Source: Bacillota bacterium
GTDB taxonomy: Bacteria > Bacillota > Sulfobacillia > JAJYWN01 > JAJZPE01
Assembly (NCBI GenBank): GCA_036504675.1
Contig: DASXUT010000031.1
Coordinates: 1 to 36,897, forward strand
Reading direction: 5' to 3'
DNA: 36,897 nucleotides
Shown here: piece by piece, positions 21,936 through 28,935 of the stretch
Layout: the number at the start of each line of letters is the position of its first letter
Numbering within the stretch: the first letter of the stretch is position 1
Notes under the pieces: generated by a model
What the model saw: only the letters and a program-made list of their open reading frames with translations
The model's database searches: none
Told to the model about the DNA's origin: nothing
Program-made: the position numbers and the translations under genes

Positions 21936-22157
21936 TCAGTGACAAGTCGAGCAGTTGTGGGAACCGCAGCCCGAGCACCCGCCCCCGGTAGGCTTGCCTT
22001 CGCCGTTCCGGCCGCCGGTGGAGAAGGTGGAGAAGACACGGCTCAGTCCGGCGTGGCCGCAGCCCGGGCAGACCAGAGGTCCGCCCTTCTCCCCCATCGA
22101 GCACAGCTCTTCCACTCTGCGTCCGCACCGGGGGCACTTGAACTCATAAATCGGCAT
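21936..22157 (-). CDS. FmdB-family zinc-ribbon protein with cysteine-rich tail
   Basis: The 73-residue protein begins MPIYEFKCPRCG and has two CxxC knuckles (C8/C11 and C30/C33), the FmdB zinc ribbon, followed by a Ser/Gly linker. FmdB-type proteins are putative regulators with no settled function. The C-terminus has four more cysteines and a histidine (C61, C64, C69, C72, H73), possibly a second metal site. It starts 1 bp after the stop of the upstream unknown gene, so the two are one transcription unit ending at the terminator at 21791-21817. Confidence 0.88.
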   Translation of the reverse strand: MPIYEFKCPRCGRRVEELCSMGEKGGPLVCPGCGHAGLSRVFSTFSTGGRNGEGKPTGGGCSGCGSHNCSTCH

Positions 22158-22544
22158 TCACCGACAGTCCCCTTTCGATCGACGATGGCTCTCCAAGGAC
22201 GGCGCCGAACCGCCGTTGCCGGCGGCCGCTTCCCGCGCCTCGGTGACCAGAGCCTCGAGCATCTCGATGACCTCGCTGGTGTCCCCGGCCCCGGTATAGA
22301 TCACCGGTTGACTCGGTAGTTGGTCCATCATCTCCGCCGAGCCCTGGGCATACAGCTTGATCGCCCTTACGGTCCGTTTGAGTTCCAATTTGACGCTGGT
22401 TTTGAAGCCCTTTCGAGCGTAAGCTCGGACGAGTTTTCTCCTCTCGGGCCCTTTCATCTCCAACAGACGGTCGAGGTAGTCGGCGGCCTCGACGATTTCT
22501 CTGAATCTCTCTCGGAGGAAGTCGACCCGCAAGAAGTTGGTCAT
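22158..22544 (-). CDS. Unknown helical protein upstream of the fmdB-like gene
   Basis: This 128-residue protein is not recognised. It looks mostly helical and basic in its first two thirds (FLRERFREIVEAADYL and ERRKLVRAYARKG), then SQPVIYTGAGDTSEVIEML and an Ala/Gly/Ser-rich tail. No cysteine, membrane segment or signal peptide is visible. ATG at 22542-22544 is chosen; an AGG lies 8 nt upstream, a weak site. The stop touches the fmdB-like start, so co-expression is likely. The gene order alone does not show a function. Confidence 0.6.
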   Translation of the reverse strand: MTNFLRVDFLRERFREIVEAADYLDRLLEMKGPERRKLVRAYARKGFKTSVKLELKRTVRAIKLYAQGSAEMMDQLPSQPVIYTGAGDTSEVIEMLEALVTEAREAAAGNGGSAPSLESHRRSKGDCR

Positions 22545-22635
22545 GGTTTGACCTGGTTCGCTCTTGCCGGCCAGATTTCCTGTCGGCAGGCACTGTTCCA
22601 GACCGCCCGTCACCCAGGAATCTCAAATCATTCTA

Positions 22636-22665
22636 ACATAAAAAGGCCTGCTAAACCCAATACTA
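22636..22665 (+). promoter_or_regulatory. Sigma-G-like promoter of the spore-protein gene
   Basis: ACATA (22636-22640) and AATACTA (22659-22665) are separated by exactly 18 bp and match the forespore sigma-G elements GMATR and CATAMTA with one mismatch each. They precede a spore-protein gene, the class that sigma-G typically controls. Confidence 0.65.
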
Positions 22666-22689
22666 ACGATGTCAAAGGAGGTGGTGTCA

Positions 22690-22914
22690 TTGGCCCAGTT
22701 CACGAATCGGCCAAAGCTCCTACCTGACGAGGTCCGCGATCGCTTCAAGTACGAAATCGCCGAGGAGATCGGGCTGCTCGACCAGATCGAGTCGGTCGGG
22801 TGGCCGGAGATGCCCTCCAGGGAATGCGGCCGCATCGGAGGCAGGATCGGCGGCAACATGGTCAAGGTCATGATCCGCTATGCGGAGCAGTCCCTCTCGC
22901 AGGGCCGAAAGTAA
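22690..22914 (+). CDS. Alpha/beta-type small acid-soluble spore protein
   Basis: Alpha/beta SASPs coat and protect DNA in dormant spores and are degraded at germination. The 74-residue product has the family core: RFKYEIAEEIGL (about 20-31) followed by SRECGRIGGRIGGNMVKVMI (about 47-66) and AEQSL. The TTG at 22690 is chosen because AAAGGAGG (22674-22681) lies 8 nt upstream; the ATG at 22669 precedes that site. A sigma-G-like promoter is upstream and a terminator downstream, so it is monocistronic. The GPR-site equivalent is YEIAEE rather than the common TEFASE. Confidence 0.92.
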   Translation: MAQFTNRPKLLPDEVRDRFKYEIAEEIGLLDQIESVGWPEMPSRECGRIGGRIGGNMVKVMIRYAEQSLSQGRK

Positions 22915-22933
22915 TCCCATGAAGACACACTCG

Positions 22934-22947
22934 ACGGGTTAACCCGT
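22934..22947. repeat. Perfect 14-bp palindrome after the spore-protein gene
   Basis: ACGGGTTAACCCGT reads identically on both strands. It lies 20 bp after the stop codon and just before the terminator hairpin. It may be chance, a protein site or part of the 3' structure. Confidence 0.5.
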
Positions 22948-22950
22948 ATC

Positions 22951-22980
22951 GGCGGGCGGCGACGCCCGCCATTTGTTTTT
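22951..22980 (+). terminator. Intrinsic terminator of the spore-protein gene
   Basis: GGCGGGCG / CGCCCGCC (8 bp) with a GCGA loop is followed by ATTTGTTTTT. It ends the monocistronic SASP transcript. Confidence 0.9.
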
Positions 22981-23047
22981 CTAAGCGCCCCACTGGACCA
23001 GCCGCTTGGCGCCAGGTCGGGCCAGTCGGCCACCAGGACCAACACAA

Positions 23048-23071
23048 GGGCCGCCGGCGAGGCGGCGGCCC
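23048..23071 (-). terminator. Probable terminator after the patatin-like gene
   Basis: On the minus strand GGGCCGCCG / CGGCGGCCC (9 bp) with a 6-nt loop is followed by TTGTGTTGG, a poor T-run. It lies 43 bp after the patatin-like stop. Confidence 0.6.
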
Positions 23072-23113
23072 CAAGACGAAAACCTGTCCATTCGTCCGCC
23101 ACCCCTGGTTATC

Positions 23114-23902
23114 TTATCCAGCGATGACCGGGATCATATCCTCCTGAGTCCTGAGGGCCAAAGCCTCCTCAGCCGCCCTTCGGCCGCAGTCGATGAACAG
23201 CTCCTGGTGATCGAGGTCGATGACACTGGCCGCGGAGAACTGGGGTCGGATGACCAGGTCGGCGGTCTCCGGGCGGGCCGCATGGTTGGCTCTTTGCATG
23301 ATCTCGATGGAGCGCAGGATGATCTGAAAGATGCCGCTGGGGACCCTCGGCGCCGGCGCTGTTCCGGAGAGATCCACCGCGATGACCAGGTCCGCCCCCA
23401 TGGCTCTGACGACGTCCGAAGGTACGCTGTTGAGCAGCCCGCCGTCGACCAGGAGCCGTCCGTCTAGGCGAACCGGAGAGAAGATGCCAGGCACAGCGCA
23501 ACTGGCCCGGACCGCGTCGACGACGCGGCCCTCGTTGATGGCCAGGACCTCCCCGGTGATGACGTCCACCGAGACGGCGGCAAAGGGGACCCTCAACTGG
23601 TCGAAGGTCTTCTCCCCAAGGAGCTGAGAGAGCTGAGCCTCGAGGCCGTTGGCGGTGACGACACCCTCGCGCGGGACCGTCAGGCGGAGAAGGTTGCGCC
23701 ATCTGACCCGTTCGGCCGACCGGCGGATCTCGTCGACCGTCAGGCCGGCCGAGTAGAGGGCTCCGATGATGCTTCCAACGCTGGTGCCGGCGACGTAGTC
23801 GACGGGCATGCCGCGCTCCTCGAGGACCGCCAGCACCCCCAGGTGAGCCAGTCCCTTAGCCGCTCCGCCGCCCAGCGCGAGGCCCACTTTCTTCCTGACC
23901 AC
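23114..23902 (-). CDS. Patatin-like phospholipase family protein (RssA-like)
   Basis: The 262-residue protein has the patatin Ser-Asp dyad layout: oxyanion motif LGGGAAKGLAHLGVL (10-24), nucleophile elbow GTSVG (S41) and DGG in RLLVDGGLLNSVP (about residue 152). This is the compact bacterial RssA/YlbK type with no N-terminal signal. It probably hydrolyses acyl esters of lipids at the cytoplasmic face. The start is GTG with GGGAGGTGG upstream, spacing about 6. It lies after the TIGR04086-like gene but is separated from it by a strong terminator, so it likely has its own promoter in the 23903-24039 gap, though none was recognised. Confidence 0.93.
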   Translation of the reverse strand: MVRKKVGLALGGGAAKGLAHLGVLAVLEERGMPVDYVAGTSVGSIIGALYSAGLTVDEIRRSAERVRWRNLLRLTVPREGVVTANGLEAQLSQLLGEKTFDQLRVPFAAVSVDVITGEVLAINEGRVVDAVRASCAVPGIFSPVRLDGRLLVDGGLLNSVPSDVVRAMGADLVIAVDLSGTAPAPRVPSGIFQIILRSIEIMQRANHAARPETADLVIRPQFSAASVIDLDHQELFIDCGRRAAEEALALRTQEDMIPVIAG

Positions 23903-24039
23903 TGGCCACCTCCCCTTCCCCGGCCCTAGACCACTGTAGTGACGACAGCCGACTTTGGTTTGTTCCGAAGCCAGGTCGGGGTCCCCGCGACAATGATCTG
24001 GCGCCCAGAGTATCGGAAGAGGCTTGTCCCGCGATTAGG

Positions 24040-24069
24040 AAAAAATGGGTCGGGCCCCGGCCCGGCCCA
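24040..24069 (-). terminator. Intrinsic terminator after the TIGR04086-like gene
   Basis: On the minus strand TGGGCCGGGCC / GGCCCGACCCA (11 bp, one wobble) with a very short loop is followed by six T residues (plus coordinates 24040-24045). Confidence 0.88.
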
Positions 24070-24079
24070 CCTGATTTAG

Positions 24080-24481
24080 TCAAAGATTTACCCCGATTGC
24101 GCCCGCAAGCAAGCCCACCGCAGAGCCAATCAAGGTCCGCTGGGTGATGGCCAGCGCATTCAGGGGTTCGGGGAAGAGGACCAGACTTACAAGGACCGAA
24201 GCGACAACGTAGAGCGCCCCGGTGGCTGCCCCGTGGATCCAGCCGGCCCAGCGGCCCTTCATCCCGGCGTACCCCGAGCCTACGGCAATGCTCAGGAAGC
24301 CGACGCCCCCCATGATCGACGGCACGCTTTCTTGGGCGATGGTCGTCTTCAACATGACCGCCCCAAGAACCGCCGAGCAGACCAAGGAGGCAAGGTAGCC
24401 GACGACCACCCCGACCAGGACGGAGTCCCAACGGAATACCTTCCTCGGACCGACTTCCTCGACCCGGACTTTTCTTGCCAC
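24080..24481 (-). CDS. TIGR04086-type membrane protein
   Basis: The 133-residue protein has a charged N-terminus and four predicted membrane segments: VLVGVVVGYLASLVCSAVLG, a short segment with GFLSIAVGSGYAG, GALYVVASVLVSLVLF and IGSAVGLLAGAIGV. This matches the small YrzE/TIGR04086 membrane family found in spore-forming Firmicutes; function unknown. The start is GTG with a G-rich upstream region. It is followed by a strong terminator and preceded by an 84-bp gap after glcF, so it may be the last gene of the glcDF transcript. Confidence 0.75.
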   Translation of the reverse strand: MARKVRVEEVGPRKVFRWDSVLVGVVVGYLASLVCSAVLGAVMLKTTIAQESVPSIMGGVGFLSIAVGSGYAGMKGRWAGWIHGAATGALYVVASVLVSLVLFPEPLNALAITQRTLIGSAVGLLAGAIGVNL

Positions 24482-24565
24482 TTGCCGCCCACCCCCGAGA
24501 GGCTACGATTTGCCTTCCGGGGCTAATCTATTTTTTGCCTCCTTTCCATATGTCAGGGCGGCTAG

Positions 24566-25912
24566 CTAGCGGTCCCCCCAGCCGAGGGCTTGGGCCAAAA
24601 CCTCCACCGTGTGTCGGACGGAGACGAAGTGCCCGGCGACGACCAGTTCCTGAGCCAGCTGGAGGCGGCAAGCCGGGCAACCGGTGGCCACCAGGCCGGC
24701 CCCGGTGGCGATGATCGCCTTGGCCTTCCGTTGCCCGATCTTTCTGGCCGTAGCCGCGTTGAAAAGGGCGAACGTTCCGCCGGAGCCACAACACCCGGCG
24801 GGCTCGCTCATCTCTTGGAACCGCGCTCCGGGGATTGCCGCGATGAGGGTCCTCGGGTCCTGGCGGACCCCCTGAGCCTGTGCCAGGTGGCATGGGTCAT
24901 GGTAGGTCACTGTGAGCGGCGAGGAACTTGGCGGCTCCCTCAACAGTCTCCGCCAGTCCCCCGCCCCTCGACAGAGGAACGTGCTGACGTCGACGACCGC
25001 CGCGGCGGCCGTTTTGGCCGCCTCTTTCTCCCTTCCCTGGAGCAACTCCGGATAGGTCTTCCAGGCCTCGGCACAGCTCGGACAGACGAATAGGAGGGGC
25101 GATCCGGAGGCCACCTGGCTCCCTTGGCCCCTGACCCGGGCGAGCCAATCGAGGTTGCGACGGGCCGTTTGGGCCGTCCCACTGATCTCCCCATTGACGT
25201 AACGTGGCATCCCACAGCAACCTTCGTCGATTCCAACGACGACCCTTATCTTGGCCGCCAGCAGTACATCAATGGCCGCGAGACCAAGACTCGGGAGCAT
25301 GTAGTTGACTAAACAGCCCAGCCAAAGCAGGACTTCCCCCTGGGCCCCGGTTGGCGTGAAGCTAAGCGAGTTGGTCCTTCGATCGGCTGTCCCGATTACT
25401 CCCCGCCTTTCCCGGCGTCGCAAACCTGAAGTCAGACTCCGACCACTCGGGCGTGGATAATAATGGCCGGTTGGGAGGCGCAACCGCCAGAGGCCGCCGG
25501 CGGTCGGAGGGCCCGCAAAAGCGACCCTCCAGAACAACCCGCCGAGGCCGGCCAGGCCAGCAGCCGCGCGGCGATCGCCGGCGACCTTGAGGATGGCCGT
25601 CTTGGCCAGGCCTCGCCCTCGGCTCTGGTTCAACATCTCCCTGGCCATGGCCATGATCAAGTCCGTCCGGACCCCTGAGGGACAGGACGCTTTGCACGAC
25701 TTGCAGACGAGGCAGAGCCCAATCGCCTTTTCCACCTCCGGCGTCGGGGCCAACCGCCCGTCGGCCAACGCCTCGATGAGAATCAGCTTCCCCCGGGCGA
25801 CGGAGAACTCCGTCCCCTCCTCCCGATAAATCGGGCAGACCGCTTGGCAAAAGCCGCAGCGCATGCAGCGGGCGAGTTCGTCCAGGAGGCTCCGTGGGCC
25901 GATCTCGCTCAT
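24566..25912 (-). CDS. glcF: Glycolate/lactate oxidase iron-sulfur subunit (GlcF-like)
   Basis: The 448-residue protein has two ferredoxin-type clusters, CMRCGFCQAVCP (about 16-27) and CLVCKSCKASCP (about 67-78). Two CCG domains follow: GCLVNYMLPSLG with GCCGMPRY, and DPCHLAQ with GCCGSGG. This is the GlcF/LutA-type architecture of heterodisulfide-reductase-like electron subunits. It takes electrons from the GlcD flavoprotein, whose stop overlaps its ATG as ATGA, and delivers them to quinone or another carrier. GlcE is absent. A region of about 100 residues between the clusters and the CCG domains is poorly conserved and Arg-rich. Confidence 0.92.
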   Translation of the reverse strand: MSEIGPRSLLDELARCMRCGFCQAVCPIYREEGTEFSVARGKLILIEALADGRLAPTPEVEKAIGLCLVCKSCKASCPSGVRTDLIMAMAREMLNQSRGRGLAKTAILKVAGDRRAAAGLAGLGGLFWRVAFAGPPTAGGLWRLRLPTGHYYPRPSGRSLTSGLRRRERRGVIGTADRRTNSLSFTPTGAQGEVLLWLGCLVNYMLPSLGLAAIDVLLAAKIRVVVGIDEGCCGMPRYVNGEISGTAQTARRNLDWLARVRGQGSQVASGSPLLFVCPSCAEAWKTYPELLQGREKEAAKTAAAAVVDVSTFLCRGAGDWRRLLREPPSSSPLTVTYHDPCHLAQAQGVRQDPRTLIAAIPGARFQEMSEPAGCCGSGGTFALFNAATARKIGQRKAKAIIATGAGLVATGCPACRLQLAQELVVAGHFVSVRHTVEVLAQALGWGDR

Positions 25913-27378
25913 CGGCTTCCCCCCTCCGACGCGGGGGGGAGGACCTTCCCCGGGTTGAGCACGCCACGCGGGTCGAGAGCCGTCTTCACCCGGCGGAGGA
26001 GGTCGATTCCGACCGGCCCGAACTGGGCCATCATGAACGGTCGCTTGGCCAGACCGATGCCGTGTTCCCCGGTCAGCGTCCCCCCGAGCCCCAGCGCGGC
26101 GGCGAAGATGTCGGCCACGGCCGCCTCAGCCCGCTTCATCTCCTCCGGGTCGCGCCGGTCGGTGAGAATCGTCGGGTGGAGGTTGCCGTCACCGGCGTGC
26201 CCGAAGGTCCCAATCGGGAGGTCGTGTTTCTTGGCAATCCTCTCGACGGCTCGGACCATCTCAGGGATCCGGCTTCGCGGCACCGTCGCATCCTCGAGGA
26301 AGATCGTCGGTCTGACCCGGGCCAGGGCCGACACGGCCGTCCGCCGGGCGGCCCAGATCTTATCACGTTCGCCGGATTCGGTAGCTACCCGCACGTCGCT
26401 CGCACCCACCGCCCGGCAGGCTCGCACAACCCGCTCGCCCTCCCGGGCTACGCTCTCCGGGGCCCCGTCCACCTCGATCAGGACCACCGCCCCGGCTTCT
26501 GTCGGCAGGCCGCAGGCCGAATAGGCCTCGACCGCCCTGATGGTCAGGTTGTCAAGGAGCTCAAGGGTGGCCGGTACGACCTTGTCGGCGACGATCCCGG
26601 CCACGGCCGCCGCCGCAGAGTCGATGGTCTCAAACACGGCCAGCACCGCCCGGCGCGCCTCCGGCAGCGGCAACAGGCGGACGGTGATCTCGGTGATCAC
26701 CCCCAACGTCCCCTCCGACCCGACCATCAAGCGAAGGAAGTCATATCCGGAGACATTCTTGACCGTCTTTCCCCCGAACCTGGCTACCCGGCCCTCCCCA
26801 GTCACCATCTCCAGTCCCATTATGTAGTCGCGCGTCACGCCATACTTGAGGCCGCGCAGCCCCCCAGCCCCCTCAGCAACATTGCCTCCCAAGGTAGATA
26901 CGGCCATGCTACCAGGGTCCGGAGGATAGAATAACCCTCGTTCCTCAACCATCTTATGTAGCTGCGCAGTCACCACACCCGGCTCCGCGGTGGCTGTGAG
27001 ATTGGCTTCGTCGACTTCAATCACTCGCGACAGACCGTTAAGGGCCAGGACGACCGCGTCCTTGCGGGCGACCACTCCCCCGCTGAGGCTGGTCCCGGCC
27101 CCCCGGGGAATGACCCCAAACCCACCCTCCGCGCAAAAACCAACCACCGCGGCGACCTCTTCCCGCGTGCCCGGGCGAACGACCGCCAGCGGCGCCTCAC
27201 CGCCCAACCCCGGAGTCGCATCCTCGGCGTAGACGAGCGTCAGATCGCCGCTGAAGACCTGGCCCCACGGACACAGCCGGCGAAGTTCCGCGACGACCTG
27301 TCGACCCTTATCCACCCCTCCCGCCCCCTTGACTGCTTCTACTCTTCGTGGGGTGATTCGCTTCGCCGCCTCCCTCAC
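25909..27378 (-). CDS. glcD: FAD-linked 2-hydroxyacid oxidase/dehydrogenase (GlcD-like)
   Basis: The 489-residue flavoprotein is of the VAO/PCMH type that oxidises glycolate, D-lactate or similar 2-hydroxy-acids. It has the FAD-binding motif PRGAGTSLSGG, PPDPGSMAVSTLGGNVAEGAGG, TVKNVSGYDFLRLMVGSEGT and the C-terminal FGHAGDGNLHP and GEHGIGLAKRP. Start choice is open: GTG at 27378 has GGAGG 8 nt upstream, while an ATG at 27384 and a GTG at 27396 are poorly spaced. It is coupled to glcF by ATGA. A terminator-like hairpin ends about 25 nt upstream of the chosen start, so transcription must pass through it. The true substrate is not fixed by sequence. Confidence 0.93.
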   Translation of the reverse strand: MREAAKRITPRRVEAVKGAGGVDKGRQVVAELRRLCPWGQVFSGDLTLVYAEDATPGLGGEAPLAVVRPGTREEVAAVVGFCAEGGFGVIPRGAGTSLSGGVVARKDAVVLALNGLSRVIEVDEANLTATAEPGVVTAQLHKMVEERGLFYPPDPGSMAVSTLGGNVAEGAGGLRGLKYGVTRDYIMGLEMVTGEGRVARFGGKTVKNVSGYDFLRLMVGSEGTLGVITEITVRLLPLPEARRAVLAVFETIDSAAAAVAGIVADKVVPATLELLDNLTIRAVEAYSACGLPTEAGAVVLIEVDGAPESVAREGERVVRACRAVGASDVRVATESGERDKIWAARRTAVSALARVRPTIFLEDATVPRSRIPEMVRAVERIAKKHDLPIGTFGHAGDGNLHPTILTDRRDPEEMKRAEAAVADIFAAALGLGGTLTGEHGIGLAKRPFMMAQFGPVGIDLLRRVKTALDPRGVLNPGKVLPPASEGGSR

Positions 27379-27402
27379 CTTCATCGCCTCCGTCACGGCA
27401 AG

Positions 27403-27445
27403 AAAAACCGCCCGGCCACCTTCCGGAGGGGCGGCCGACCGGTTT
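27403..27445 (-). terminator. Terminator-like hairpin directly upstream of glcD (possible attenuator)
   Basis: On the minus strand AAACCG and CGGCC pair with GGCCG and CGGTTT across a G-rich internal loop, and TTTTTC closes the 3' side. It sits between the spore-protein terminator and the glcD start. Since there is no room for a promoter after it, it may act as an attenuator of glcDF. Confidence 0.6.
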
Positions 27446-27468
27446 CACCTGTACCAGCCCCACTCGTT

Positions 27469-27505
27469 GCCGCGTTATGACAATGACGCGAGGACATAAC
27501 GCGGC
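27469..27505. repeat. Perfect 11-bp inverted repeat in the glcD leader
   Basis: GCCGCGTTATG (27469-27479) and CATAACGCGGC (27495-27505) are exact inverted repeats with a 15-nt spacer. It lies between the spore-protein terminator and the hairpin before glcD. It may be an operator dyad or an RNA stem of a leader switch. Confidence 0.6.
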
Positions 27506-27524
27506 GCTTGGTCACGGAATAGGA

Positions 27525-27548
27525 AGAAGGAGCCTTTCGGCCCCTTCT
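27525..27548 (-). terminator. Terminator after the second spore-protein gene
   Basis: On the minus strand AGAAGGGGCC-GAAA-GGCTCCTTCT (10 bp, one wobble, GAAA loop) is followed by TCCTATTCC, 14 bp after the spore-protein stop. Confidence 0.75.
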
Positions 27549-27562
27549 AGCGTGCGGATACT

Positions 27563-27772
27563 CTAGCCCTTGTCGGCCATGTTTTCCTCGGCGAATCCAA
27601 CCATCCGCTTGACCATCTGCCCGCCGATCTTTCCCACGTCGTGAGTCGTCATGTTTTCCCAGCCCTTGCGGCGGATCTTCTGGTCCAGCCCAAGTTCAGC
27701 AGCAACTTCCCACTTGAAGCGGTCGAGCGCGGATTCGGCTTCCGGACGGGCCAACTCGCGGTTATCATCCAT
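27563..27772 (-). CDS. Alpha/beta-type small acid-soluble spore protein (second copy)
   Basis: The 69-residue product has FKWEVAAELGLDQKI (about 18-32), then HDVGKIGGQMVKRMVGFAEE (about 44-63), the alpha/beta SASP core. ATG at 27770-27772 has AGGAGGTG upstream; an upstream in-frame start at 27805 precedes that site. Only one of the two GGxxGG blocks seen in the other copy is present, so the two genes are divergent paralogues. A partial sigma-G-like pair (GAATG and CATAATG, spacer 21 bp instead of 18) lies upstream on the minus strand but is not convincing. A terminator follows. Confidence 0.9.
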   Translation of the reverse strand: MDDNRELARPEAESALDRFKWEVAAELGLDQKIRRKGWENMTTHDVGKIGGQMVKRMVGFAEENMADKG

Positions 27773-27885
27773 CGCCGACACCTCCTGGCCGCGTGAGTGA
27801 AGCACCGCAGCAAGGGTAGTGTTCCCCGTCTATGGGGGCGGGCATTATGTCACATCTTGGTACGCGGCGACATTCAGCAAGACGG

Positions 27886-28932
27886 TCACAAACACGGCCA
27901 GTACTGACGATGAATGGTCTTAATGGCCTCCAGACGCTGTTCGATGGCTTGTGACATTCCGTCGACCGGCGGAGCGATAGGATCAGTCACCGGAAGGTCC
28001 GTACCGAGGAGCTCGTTGGCCACCGCCAAGAGACTGACGGGGAGGACCTCCAGGTTGTAACCGCCCTCCAAGACGGCCAACACCTTCGGCCCCGGATTCG
28101 GAAGAAGGGAGACGATCCGTCTCGTGAGGCGACCGAACCCTTCCGAAGTGAGCTCCATGTTGCCCATGTAGTCGGCGAAGTGCGAGTCCTGGCCGGCCGA
28201 GACGATGACCAGCTCCGGTGCGTAGCGGTCGGCTATTGGCAAGAGCACCTCGTCGAACAGCCGCTCGTAGGCCCGATTGCCGGCGCCGGACGGGAGCGGG
28301 GCATTGATGGTGTACCCCTCGCCCTCCCCCACCCCCACGTCGCTCAACCAGCCGGTTCCCGGGTAGGCCGGGCTCTCGTGGACGGAGAAGAAAAGGACCC
28401 CTGGTTCACCGTAGAAGGCCCGCTCTGTCCCGTTGCCGTGGTGGACATCCCAGTCAACGATCAGGATTCGGGCAAGACCGTGCTCCTTCTGGGCATATCG
28501 AGCGGCGATGGCCACGTTGTTCAGAAGGCAATACCCGGTTCCGGCGTGCTTTTCGGCGTGGTGGCCGGGCGGCCTTACCAGGCCCAGGGCATTGTCGAGG
28601 CGACCGGCCATCAGCTCGTCAACCGCCGACAGGCAGCCACCAGCGGCCAGTATGGCCACGGCATAGCTTTCCTTCGTCACCTGGGTGTCAATGGTCATCT
28701 GCCCCCCTCCGCCGGCGGCGTAGCCGGCGAGGAAGGCCAAGTACTCCGGCGAGTGCACCGCGGCCAATTCATCCGGGCAGGCGGACCGCCGCTGGACCTC
28801 GGTGAACTGCTTCCGCAGGCCGACTCGCTCGAAGTATTCCAGCGTCCTGGTCAGCCGCTGGGGGCACTCCGGCCAACTGTCCGGGGCGTGCAGCAGGAAA
28901 TCGGGGTGATAGACCAGGCCAGTGCGACGCAA
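27886..28932 (-). CDS. Histone-deacetylase-family amidohydrolase (AcuC-like)
   Basis: The 348-residue protein carries the class I/II HDAC motifs RPPGHHAE (120-127), VDWDVHHGNGT (159-169; zinc ligands D162 and H164), the third zinc Asp in SAGQDSHF, and the GGYN substrate loop. Bacterial relatives include AcuC, which deacetylates acetyl-CoA synthetase, and acetylpolyamine amidohydrolases; which one this is cannot be told. The start is TTG (28930-28932) with GAAGGGGG 7 nt upstream. It follows surE after 3 bp and ends the DUF3006-surE-deacetylase unit. Confidence 0.92.
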   Translation of the reverse strand: MRRTGLVYHPDFLLHAPDSWPECPQRLTRTLEYFERVGLRKQFTEVQRRSACPDELAAVHSPEYLAFLAGYAAGGGGQMTIDTQVTKESYAVAILAAGGCLSAVDELMAGRLDNALGLVRPPGHHAEKHAGTGYCLLNNVAIAARYAQKEHGLARILIVDWDVHHGNGTERAFYGEPGVLFFSVHESPAYPGTGWLSDVGVGEGEGYTINAPLPSGAGNRAYERLFDEVLLPIADRYAPELVIVSAGQDSHFADYMGNMELTSEGFGRLTRRIVSLLPNPGPKVLAVLEGGYNLEVLPVSLLAVANELLGTDLPVTDPIAPPVDGMSQAIEQRLEAIKTIHRQYWPCL

Positions 28933-28935
28933 CCG

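Noticed and set aside
21018-22319. 433-codon open frame on the plus strand
   Set aside because: It runs antisense to livK, the terminator and the fmdB-like gene, which no real gene would do with intact motifs opposite.
22878-23102. 74-codon frame on the minus strand
   Set aside because: It overlaps the spore-protein end, two terminators and a palindrome, and has no ribosome-binding site.
25894-26934. 346-codon open frame on the plus strand
   Set aside because: Antisense to glcD; the translation is Arg/Gly/Pro-rich with no motif.
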